A stretch of 7,706 nt of DNA from the NCBI GenBank assembly GCA_050742975.1, contig JBOGDQ010000244.1:1-7706 (forward strand), read 5' to 3'. A program made the translations under genes and the position numbers. The notes under the pieces are model-generated. The model saw only the letters and a program-made list of their open reading frames with translations. It made no database searches and had not been told where the DNA came from. The number at the start of each line of letters is the position of its first letter. Position 1 is the stretch's first letter. Shown here piece after piece: positions 1-5,463 of this stretch. This DNA is from JBDTGE01 sp050742975. GTDB lineage: Bacteria; Actinomycetota; Actinomycetes; Mycobacteriales; Jatrophihabitantaceae.

Positions 1-447
1 GTCTTGTACGACGCGACCTGCGGTTCCCCCTGCGTGCCCACCTGTCTGCCGCCGCCATGCCATGCCGGCGCCCTCTGTCCCCTCCCGGCGCCTGGCATGA
101 TCGCCTGCCCGGTGTTGCCTGGGAGAAAGCAACTGCTATGCACCGCGATCGGCTGCCCTCCCCTGCCGTTTCCGCCACCGCTTTATACGGGCGCGGGCGC
201 CCATGTAGTCGCGCGCAAGCTCGGCGCGGGCCGAATCGTGGCGCGCCGCGCGCCGACGAATGGCCACTTCAGCATGCGCCTGCCGGCAGGGCGCTACGTG
301 GTCAAAGCCCACGTGTCCAAGCCCTGCTGGAAGGGCGAGACGCTTCGCGCCACGGTGAAGGCTCGGCGGTTCACCTCTCTCGCCATGCGCGTGGAGAACG
401 GGTGTGTGGCGCACCCGTACGGGGGTGGTCGCGCCGCTGGAGGCTAG
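1..447 (+). CDS. C-terminal part of a Cys/Pro-rich, probably exported protein with a carboxypeptidase-regulatory-like domain
   Basis: The frame is open from the first base to a TAG stop at 445-447, so the true start probably lies outside the window; a TTG at 4-6 is possible but has no visible ribosome site or signal peptide behind it. The first ~60 residues are rich in Cys and Pro (about ten cysteines in short spaced pairs). After a PFPPP hinge, about 80 residues read like a small beta-sandwich of the carboxypeptidase-regulatory type: GAGAHVVARK, then GHFSMRLPAGRYVVKAHV, the pattern of a domain that extends or presents on the cell surface. Extracellular location is inferred from the cysteines and the domain; no signal is visible. 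Codon choice is less GC-biased than in the neighbours (TTT, TAT, GTA, CTA, TGT all occur), which may indicate foreign origin or low expression. It converges with the acyl-CoA dehydrogenase operon and the two stop codons overlap. Function unknown. Confidence 0.6.
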   Translation, partial: VLYDATCGSPCVPTCLPPPCHAGALCPLPAPGMIACPVLPGRKQLLCTAIGCPPLPFPPPLYTGAGAHVVARKLGAGRIVARRAPTNGHFSMRLPAGRYVVKAHVSKPCWKGETLRATVKARRFTSLAMRVENGCVAHPYGGGRAAGG

Positions 448-1643
448 CGCAGCTCGGCCGACGTCTTCCCGAGGAGTTGCCGCGCCACGATCAGCAGCTG
501 GATCTGCTGGGTCCCTTCGAAGATGTCGAGGATCTTTGCGTCGCGCGCCCACTTTTCGAGCAGGGAGCTCTCCCCGTAACCGAGGCTGCCGCAGATCTCG
601 ATGCATCCCAAGGACACCTCCACGCAGGTGCGCCCGGCCTTCGCCTTGGCCATCGAGGCCTGCAGCGAGTTCGGCTTGTTGTTGTCGGCCAGCCAGGTCG
701 CCTCGAGCGTCAGCAGGTACGCGGCCTCCCAGTCGGCCTCCAGCTGCAGGAACGTCGCCGCCGCCGCGTGCTGGGTGTTCACCGGACGGTCGTAGTCGAT
801 CGACACGCCCGCCTCGGCCAGCAGGTCGTGGATCTCGTCCAGCGCGGCCCGCGCGCAGCCGACGGCCATGCCGGCGACCAGCGGTCGGGTGTTGTCGAAC
901 GTCTGCATGACGCCGCCGAAGCCCTGCTCGACCTCGGCCGAGCCCAGCAGGTTCGCGGCCGGCACGCGGCAGTCGGTGAACCGGATCGTCGCGGTGTCCG
1001 AGGCGCGGATGCCCAGCTTGCGCTCGAGCCGCTCGACCTCCATGCCGGGCGTGCCCTTCTCGACCACGAACGACTTGATCGCGGCACGCCCCTTCGACCG
1101 GTCCACCGACGCCCAGACGACGACCGCGTCGCAGCGATCCCCTGCCGTCACGAAGATCTTCTCGCCGTTGATGACGTACCGGTCGCCGTCGCGAACCGCC
1201 GTTGCCCGGACGGCGGCCGAGTCCGACCCGAAAGACGGCTCGGTGATTGCCATCGCGGCCCACGTCCGGTCGAAGCGCGCGTGCTGCTCGTCGTCGGCCA
1301 CGGACGCGATCGCGGCGTTGCCCAGGCCCTGCCGCGGCATCGACAGCACCATCGCCACGTCACCCCAGCACGCCTCGATGATCGACAGCACGCCGGACAT
1401 GTTGGTGCCGTTGCGGTTGCCGCCGTCGCCGTTCGCCTCGCGCCGCACACCGCGAGCACCGGTGCTGGCCTGGCCCGATGCGTTCATGCCGTCGATCAGC
1501 GAGGCGAGCATGTCGAGTTCCTTCGGGTACTCGTGCTCGGCCTGGTCGTACTTACGAGAGATCGGCCGGAAGATCTCCTGCGACACCTGCTGGGCCTGGT
1601 TCACGATCATCGCGAACTTCTTCGGCACCTCGAGATTGATCAA
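444..1643 (-). CDS. fadE23: Acyl-CoA dehydrogenase, FadE23-like subunit
   Basis: Flavin-dependent acyl-CoA dehydrogenase, first oxidation step of fatty acid or related acyl-CoA breakdown in the cytosol. With the TTG start at 1641-1643 it has 399 residues and begins INLEVPKKF, close to the MAINLELP start I recall for mycobacterial FadE23 (about 400 residues). A GAGGA ribosome site lies 5 bases upstream. An in-frame TTG at 1701-1703 would add 20 residues but lacks a good ribosome site. Motifs: flavin-loop EPSFGSD at about 135-141, NGEKIFVTAG following it, and IFEGTQQIQ near the C terminus with Glu376 at the catalytic-base position. The usual Arg-x-x-Phe-Gly motif is missing; the corresponding stretch reads IDYDRPVNTQ. 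The GGxGY loop is altered to CGSLGYGESS. A polar insertion lies at about residues 51-80. It is the second gene of an operon with the FadE24-like gene and probably forms a heteromer with it. The substrate cannot be read from sequence. Confidence 0.93.
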   Translation of the reverse strand: MINLEVPKKFAMIVNQAQQVSQEIFRPISRKYDQAEHEYPKELDMLASLIDGMNASGQASTGARGVRREANGDGGNRNGTNMSGVLSIIEACWGDVAMVLSMPRQGLGNAAIASVADDEQHARFDRTWAAMAITEPSFGSDSAAVRATAVRDGDRYVINGEKIFVTAGDRCDAVVVWASVDRSKGRAAIKSFVVEKGTPGMEVERLERKLGIRASDTATIRFTDCRVPAANLLGSAEVEQGFGGVMQTFDNTRPLVAGMAVGCARAALDEIHDLLAEAGVSIDYDRPVNTQHAAAATFLQLEADWEAAYLLTLEATWLADNNKPNSLQASMAKAKAGRTCVEVSLGCIEICGSLGYGESSLLEKWARDAKILDIFEGTQQIQLLIVARQLLGKTSAELR

Positions 1644-1714
1644 AGTAGTCCTCGCTTCGCTCGGGCTGATGCCGCCGGGCTGTGCTCCTGATTCGCTCCG
1701 CAAGCGTCGCTCAT
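1640..1714 (-). CDS. Possible 24-codon bridging mini-ORF between the two dehydrogenase genes
   Basis: An ATG at 1712-1714 overlaps the stop of the upstream dehydrogenase gene in the classic ATGA arrangement. The frame, different from that of the downstream gene, runs 24 codons (starting MSDACGANQEHS, ending RAKRGLL) to a TGA at 1640-1642. That TGA overlaps the TTG start of the downstream dehydrogenase as TTGA. The peptide is not recognisable. The layout suggests translational coupling: ribosomes would reinitiate at ATGA, translate the short frame and reinitiate again at TTG. The alternative is a chance open frame, since 24 codons is short and the two overlaps could be coincidental. A sequencing frameshift in the downstream gene is less likely because that protein already starts where its family normally starts. 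Confidence 0.3.
   Translation of the reverse strand: MSDACGANQEHSPAASARAKRGLL
1649..1653 (-). promoter_or_regulatory. Ribosome binding site deciding the FadE23-like TTG start
   Basis: Minus strand reads GAGGA, then 5 bases (CTACT), then TTG. This is the only good Shine-Dalgarno near the 5' end of the gene and supports the start at 1643 over the upstream TTG at 1703. It lies within the last codons of the 24-codon mini-ORF, so ribosomes ending there would sit on it. Confidence 0.6.
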
Positions 1715-3036
1715 ACCAACACCACGCCTTCCATCACGGCGACGGCCCGCAGGTCCCGGTACCACCGCTCCACCGGGTGCTCCTTCACGTAGCCGTGTCC
1801 GCCGAGCAGCTGCACGCCGTTGCTGCCGATCTGCATGCCGTACTCGCTGGTGAGCCGGCGGGCCAGCGCCGTCTCGCGGGCGTACGGCCTGCCCTGCTCG
1901 GCCCGGCTCGCAGCGCGCAGGGTGACCAGGCGCGCGCCCTCGAGCTCGATGCCGATGTCGGCGACCATGAACGCGACGGCCTGCCGGTGGCTGATCGGTT
2001 CGCCGAACGCGTGCCTCTCGTTGACGTAGCCGATCACGTAGTCCAGCACCGCCCGGCCGGTGCCGAGCGCGAGTGCCGCCCAGCCCAGCCGGCCCAGCCG
2101 GATGCAGTCCGCGTACGCGTCCGGGCCGCCGGTGAGCAGCGCACCTGCCGGCACCTTTACGCCGTCCAGCACCAGCCGCCCCATCGACGCGGCACGCAGC
2201 CCCATCGCCGGCTCGGACTCGATCGTGATGCCGGCCGTGCCGGACTCGACCACGAACAGCGCCGGCTCGCCGTCGAGCGAGGCGGCCACGAGGAACAGCT
2301 CGGCGCGGTCGGCCCGCGGGACGAGCGACTTCATGCCGTCCAGCACGAACCCTCCGGCCGAGCGCCGGGCCGTGGTGCGCAGGGCGAACGGGTCGAACAG
2401 CACGCGCGGCTCCAGCACGGTCAGCGCGGCTGCGGGGCAGTGCTCACCGACGAGCGCGGGCAGGTAGCTCGCCTGCTGCTCGGCGTTTCCCCACAGGGTG
2501 AGCGCGGTGCTGACTGCGGCCGGCGCGAGGCAGGCGACCGCGAGCCCCATGTCGCCGTGTGCGAGCGCCTCGTCGACCAGGACGCCGGTAGTGACCGAGC
2601 GCTCGCCGCCGATACCGCCCAGCGGCTCGGGAACGGTGAGCTGGTTCATGCCCAGCTCGGCGACGGCCCGCTCGAGGATCGCCTCCGGCGCCGCGCAGTC
2701 CTGGTCCGCGTCGGCGGCGGCGGGCCGGAGCAGCTTGGCGGCGAACTCGGCCGTCGCCTCGACGATCAGCTGCTGCTCGTCGGTGGGCGTCAGGTCGAAC
2801 AGGCCGCGCTCGGCGGAGGCGGCCGGCCGCTGGGGTTGCCGGAGCTTGCGCGCCGAGGCGAACGTTCGGTTCGCTGCACCGGCGGCCCGAAAGCCCGTCC
2901 TGGACGCCTGGTACACCGTGCGTTCGGCCGGCCTGCGGAGGTTGAGCCGGTCGATCAGGCCCGCGCTCGCGAGCTTGTTCAGCGCGGCCAGCCCGACGCC
3001 CATGACGTCGCGCCCGTGCTTGCTGCGGCGTGCCAT
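1711..3036 (-). CDS. fadE24: Acyl-CoA dehydrogenase, FadE24-like subunit
   Basis: 441-residue acyl-CoA dehydrogenase homologue with the N-terminal extension I recall for mycobacterial FadE24: a basic start, then LRRPAERTVYQASRTGFR at about 33-50 and AANRTFASARKL, before the helical dehydrogenase domain from about residue 78. The normal flavin loop is degenerate (LEPRVLFDP at 208-216 instead of EPxxGSD). The C-terminal flavin-contact motifs are intact: NERHAFGEPI at 339-348 (Arg341) and QLLGGHGY at 409-416, then PVERWYRDLR. Glu436 sits at the catalytic-base position, but the following Thr is replaced (MEGVVLV), and the protein stops 5 residues later, so the usual last helix is absent. It is first in the operon, behind a GGGGAGG ribosome site. 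With its degenerate loop it is unlikely to work alone; pairing with the downstream FadE23-like subunit is inferred. ATG start chosen for the ribosome site and the family-like N terminus. Confidence 0.93.
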   Translation of the reverse strand: MARRSKHGRDVMGVGLAALNKLASAGLIDRLNLRRPAERTVYQASRTGFRAAGAANRTFASARKLRQPQRPAASAERGLFDLTPTDEQQLIVEATAEFAAKLLRPAAADADQDCAAPEAILERAVAELGMNQLTVPEPLGGIGGERSVTTGVLVDEALAHGDMGLAVACLAPAAVSTALTLWGNAEQQASYLPALVGEHCPAAALTVLEPRVLFDPFALRTTARRSAGGFVLDGMKSLVPRADRAELFLVAASLDGEPALFVVESGTAGITIESEPAMGLRAASMGRLVLDGVKVPAGALLTGGPDAYADCIRLGRLGWAALALGTGRAVLDYVIGYVNERHAFGEPISHRQAVAFMVADIGIELEGARLVTLRAASRAEQGRPYARETALARRLTSEYGMQIGSNGVQLLGGHGYVKEHPVERWYRDLRAVAVMEGVVLV

Positions 3037-3041
3037 GCGGG

Positions 3042-3048
3042 CCTCCCC
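3042..3048 (-). promoter_or_regulatory. Ribosome binding site of the FadE24-like gene
   Basis: GGGGAGG on the minus strand, 5 bases (CCCGC) before the ATG at 3034-3036. It fixes the start of the first operon gene. Confidence 0.75.
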
Positions 3049-3078
3049 TGGTTCGTCCGGTACACCGTGTCAGAGATA

Positions 3079-3106
3079 AAGTTACCGGCCGGTAGCGCCC
3101 TGGCAA
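3079..3106 (-). promoter_or_regulatory. Sigma-70-type promoter of the acyl-CoA dehydrogenase operon
   Basis: On the minus strand, TTGCCA (3101-3106) is followed by a 16-base spacer and TAACTT (3079-3084), close to the TTGACA and TANNNT consensus. Transcription would begin near 3072, giving a leader of about 35 bases that includes the GGGGAGG ribosome site. The spacer holds the palindrome at 3083-3094, so a bound repressor would block polymerase directly. The exact start site is inferred. Confidence 0.55.
3083..3094. promoter_or_regulatory. Putative operator 1, perfect 12-bp palindrome TACCGGCCGGTA
   Basis: A perfect inverted repeat lying between the -35 and -10 elements of the dehydrogenase promoter and overlapping the -10 by two bases. 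This is a typical position for a dimeric repressor such as a TetR-family protein. Its 10-base core ACCGGCCGGT recurs at 3170-3179. No regulator gene is in the window, so the binding protein is unknown. GC-rich palindromes can occur by chance in such DNA; the promoter position and the second copy are what make it convincing. Confidence 0.55.
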
Positions 3107-3159
3107 GTGGCAGCAGCCCGGATGTGGGCGCACGCACGCAACGCGCACGCAGTCGCACA

Positions 3160-3192
3160 TACTGTGGGAACCGGCCGGTGCCCGACTACGTT
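3160..3192 (+). promoter_or_regulatory. Candidate promoter zone of the Bax-inhibitor-like gene
   Basis: Two TANNNT hexamers fit a -10 element: TACTGT at 3160-3165 and TACGTT at 3187-3192. Neither has a strong -35. With the first, the palindrome at 3170-3179 would cover the transcription start; with the second, it would fill the spacer. Either way the palindrome overlaps the promoter. Which one is used cannot be told from sequence. Confidence 0.3.
3170..3179. promoter_or_regulatory. Putative operator 2, palindrome ACCGGCCGGT
   Basis: Same 10-base palindromic core as operator 1, with centres 86 bp apart in the same divergent intergenic region. It lies on the side of the membrane protein gene. 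Two identical sites flanking a divergent promoter pair suggest one regulator controlling both directions. Confidence 0.45.
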
Positions 3193-3241
3193 GGACTCAG
3201 TGAGATCGGCCCTGCGGCGACCCATGGATCGTCGCGCAGTC

Positions 3242-3250
3242 AAGGAGGAA
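3242..3250 (+). promoter_or_regulatory. Ribosome binding site of the Bax-inhibitor-like gene
   Basis: AAGGAGGAA is a near-perfect Shine-Dalgarno. From GGAGG to the ATG at 3260 is 11 bases, slightly long. It rules out the in-frame upstream ATG near 3224 and the frame's earlier starts, because it lies downstream of them. Confidence 0.65.
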
Positions 3251-3259
3251 ACGGCGCAG

Positions 3260-4048
3260 ATGGCAGAGAACCCGGTCATCCGGAAGTTCGGCAAGCAGAC
3301 TGGGGTGGATCTGAAGAAGACACCCTCCGCGGGCGACCTGCAGAAGATCTACGAGCAGCCGGCCTACGCCGGCCCGCGCACCGGCCAGGGCTACATGACC
3401 CTGGACGACGTCGTCCAGCGCACCGGCGCGATGCTGGTGGTGCTGCTCGCAGCCGGTGCTGTGTCCTGGCAACTGGTGGACACGAAGGTCGCGCTGCCGG
3501 TCCTGCTCGTCGGTGCCATGGGCGGCCTGGCGCTGGGCCTGTTCATGGCCTTCACGATGAAGGCCAACGCCCCGCTGTGCCTGCTCTACTCAGCGTTCGA
3601 GGGCGCGTTTCTTGGCGCGATCAGCCACGTCTTCGACTCCCGCTACCCGGGCATCGTCGTCCAGGCGATCACCGGCACGGTGATGGTCGCGGGTGGCATG
3701 CTGTTCGTCTACAAGATCGGCGCCATCCGGGTGACGCCCAAGTTCACGCGCGTCGTCGTGGGCGCCACCATCGGCGTGTTCGGCCTGATGGTCGTCAACC
3801 TGATCGCCTACCTGTTCACGCCGAACGGCCTGGGCCTGCGCAGTGGCGGTCCGCTGGCGGTCATCTTCAGCCTCGTCTGCATCGGCATCGCCGCGATGAA
3901 CCTGGTGATGGACTTCGACATGATCGAGCGGGGCATCCGCAACGGCGCCCCCAAGAAGTTCGCCTGGTACGCCTCGTTCGGGCTGATGGTCACGCTCGTC
4001 TGGCTGTACCTGGAGATCCTGCGGCTGCTCGGCTACCTGCGCAACTAG
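3260..4048 (+). CDS. Bax inhibitor-1/YccA-like integral membrane protein
   Basis: 262-residue protein with a soluble N-terminal stretch (1-50) and seven hydrophobic segments at about 54-73, 78-99, 104-124, 131-151, 163-185, 197-217 and 235-258, the topology of the Bax inhibitor-1 (TMBIM/YccA) superfamily. Family-like features are NAPLCLLYSAFEGAFLGAIS in helix 3 (Glu114), the acidic cluster DFDMIERG at 218-225 and the last helix with VTLVWLYLEILRLL. It belongs to the Rv1072-like actinobacterial branch. Relatives such as Bacillus YetJ leak calcium under control of paired acidic residues. Acidic side chains are present here, but the typical Asp in the last helix is not obvious, so channel activity is uncertain. 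It sits in the cytoplasmic membrane. It is monocistronic, divergent from the dehydrogenase operon with a shared operator core, and ends in a strong terminator. Physiological role unknown; a link to lipid breakdown or membrane stress is inferred from context. Confidence 0.9.
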   Translation: MAENPVIRKFGKQTGVDLKKTPSAGDLQKIYEQPAYAGPRTGQGYMTLDDVVQRTGAMLVVLLAAGAVSWQLVDTKVALPVLLVGAMGGLALGLFMAFTMKANAPLCLLYSAFEGAFLGAISHVFDSRYPGIVVQAITGTVMVAGGMLFVYKIGAIRVTPKFTRVVVGATIGVFGLMVVNLIAYLFTPNGLGLRSGGPLAVIFSLVCIGIAAMNLVMDFDMIERGIRNGAPKKFAWYASFGLMVTLVWLYLEILRLLGYLRN

Positions 4049-4061
4049 CCGCACCGACGTG

Positions 4062-4097
4062 CTGAGGGCGGATCCGAGACGTCGGGTCCGCCCTCAG
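4062..4097 (+). terminator. Intrinsic terminator after the Bax-inhibitor-like gene
   Basis: A 14-bp stem (CTGAGGGCGGATCC with GGGTCCGCCCTCAG, one G-U pair) closes an 8-base loop 13 bases after the stop codon. It is followed by TGTTCGTGAGTTC, only moderately T-rich, as is common in actinobacteria. The stem may also stop transcripts from the converging thiolase gene, which ends about 85 bases away; no other hairpin of similar strength was noticed in 4049-4182. Confidence 0.8.
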
Positions 4098-4182
4098 TGT
4101 TCGTGAGTTCAGCCGGCCATTCCCCCACGGACGCCCGGAATCGCTCAGCCGGTACAACGAGCCTGGCGCGCACGGGGTACGG

Positions 4183-5403
4183 CTACGACAGCCGCTCGAT
4201 GATCATCGCCATGCCCTGGCCACCGCCCACGCACATGGTCTCCAGGCCGAACTGCTTGTCGTGGGTCTGCAGCGAGTTGATCAGGGTGGTGGTGATCCGG
4301 GCGCCGGTCATGCCGAACGGGTGGCCTACCGCGATCGCGCCGCCGTTGACGTTCAGCCGGTCGAGGTCGATGCCCAGGTCACGCTGCGACGGCAGCACCT
4401 GCGCCGCGAACGCCTCGTTGATCTCGACCAGATCGATGTCCCCGATCGCCATGTGCGCGCGCGCCAGGGCCTTCTTGGTCGCCTCGACCGGGCCGAGGCC
4501 CATGATCTCCGGCGAGAGCCCCGAGACGCCGGTGGCCACGATCCGGGCGAGCGGGGTCAGGCCCAGCTGCGCGGCCCGGCTGTCGCTCATGATGACCACG
4601 GCAGCGGCGCCGTCGTTCAGCGGGCAGCAGTTGCCGGCCGTGACCCGCCCTTCCGGTCGGAACACCGGCTTGAGGTCCTTGACGCCGTCGTAGGTGACGC
4701 CCGGGCGCGGGCCGTCGTCCTTGCTGACCACGGTGCCGTCCGGCAGCGTCACCGGCGTGATGTCGCGCGCCCAGAAGCCGCTCGCGATGGCGGCCTCGGC
4801 CAGGTTCTGCGACCGGACGCCGAAGTGGTCCATGTCCTCGCGGCTGACGTCCTTGAGCAGCGCCAGGTTCTCGGCCGTCTGGCCCATCGCGATGTAGATG
4901 TTGGGGATCAGCCCGTCCTCGCGCGGATCGTGCCAGAAGTCGGCACCGGACTCGGCGGCCTTCGCGCTGCGGGCCTCGGCGTCGGCGAAGGCCGGGTTGT
5001 GCGTGTCCGGCCAGCCGTCGGAGTTCCCCTTCGAGTAGCGCGAGACGGTCTCGACGCCGGCTGAGATGAAGACGTCGCCCTCGCCGGCCTTGATCGCGTG
5101 GAACGCCATCCGGGAGGTTTGCAGTGAGGACGAGCAGTACCGGTTGACGGTGGTGCCGGGCAGAAAATCGTAGCCGAGCTGCACCGCCACCACCCGGCCG
5201 ATGTTGAAGCCGGACTCCCCGCCCGGCTGCCCGCAGCCCATCATCAGGTCGTCGATCTCGTGCGGGTCCAGCGAGGGCACCTTGTCCAGCGCGGCGCGAA
5301 CGATCTGGGTGGCCAGCTCGTCCGGGCGGATCGTGGCCAGCGAGCCCTTGACGGCCCGTCCGATCGGTGAGCGCGCGGTGGAGACGATCACGGCTTCGGT
5401 CAT
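4183..5403 (-). CDS. fadA3: Thiolase (acetyl-CoA acyltransferase), FadA3-like
   Basis: 406-residue thiolase that cleaves 3-ketoacyl-CoA with free CoA, the last step of beta-oxidation, or condenses acetyl-CoA in reverse. All catalytic features are visible: nucleophile Cys90 in NRYCSSSLQT, NEAF at 329-332, His361 in GGAIAVGHPFGMTGAR, and Cys391 in CVGGGQGMAM near the C terminus. Length is normal for the family. The start at 5401-5403 is chosen because MTEAVIVSTARSPIG is the standard thiolase N terminus and GAGGAG lies 6 bases upstream; an in-frame ATG at 5446-5448 would add 15 atypical residues. It lies 60 bases after the SGNH hydrolase gene on the same strand and is probably co-transcribed with it. 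The symbol follows remembered synteny with M. tuberculosis Rv1074c. Chain-length preference cannot be read from sequence. Confidence 0.95.
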   Translation of the reverse strand: MTEAVIVSTARSPIGRAVKGSLATIRPDELATQIVRAALDKVPSLDPHEIDDLMMGCGQPGGESGFNIGRVVAVQLGYDFLPGTTVNRYCSSSLQTSRMAFHAIKAGEGDVFISAGVETVSRYSKGNSDGWPDTHNPAFADAEARSAKAAESGADFWHDPREDGLIPNIYIAMGQTAENLALLKDVSREDMDHFGVRSQNLAEAAIASGFWARDITPVTLPDGTVVSKDDGPRPGVTYDGVKDLKPVFRPEGRVTAGNCCPLNDGAAAVVIMSDSRAAQLGLTPLARIVATGVSGLSPEIMGLGPVEATKKALARAHMAIGDIDLVEINEAFAAQVLPSQRDLGIDLDRLNVNGGAIAVGHPFGMTGARITTTLINSLQTHDKQFGLETMCVGGGQGMAMIIERLS

Positions 5404-5409
5404 CAGGAG

Positions 5410-5415
5410 CTCCTC
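5410..5415 (-). promoter_or_regulatory. Ribosome binding site of the thiolase
   Basis: GAGGAG, 6 bases before the ATG at 5401-5403. It selects this start over the in-frame ATG at 5446-5448. Confidence 0.7.
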
Positions 5416-5463
5416 GGGTGCGTGCGGGTCTGCGGCCGATGCTGCCATCCCGGCCGCGGGGTG

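Noticed and set aside
57..1691. A 544-codon plus-strand frame opposite the FadE23-like gene
   Set aside because: Arg/His/Asp-rich shadow translation without recognisable domains; the opposite strand encodes an unmistakable acyl-CoA dehydrogenase.
1640..1703. A frameshift at the 5' end of the FadE23-like gene
   Set aside because: The protein from TTG at 1643 already begins at the usual family N terminus with a good ribosome site, so no missing sequence needs explaining.
2050..2062. CCGGCCGG palindrome inside the FadE24-like gene
   Set aside because: Lacks the outer A and T bases of the operator core and lies in coding sequence, as expected by chance in GC-rich DNA.
3107..3259. Longer start for the Bax-inhibitor-like protein
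   Set aside because: The added residues are not membrane-like, span both the operator and the strong ribosome site, and lack their own Shine-Dalgarno.
868..4065. A 1065-codon open frame on the plus strand across both dehydrogenase genes and into the membrane protein gene
   Set aside because: It is a mirror of the GC-rich minus-strand genes, has no family resemblance, and crosses the divergent promoter region; the genes in other frames have clear motifs.
5404..5448. Longer thiolase start at 5446-5448
   Set aside because: Adds residues not typical of thiolases, while the start at 5403 has GAGGAG at 6 bases and the standard N terminus.
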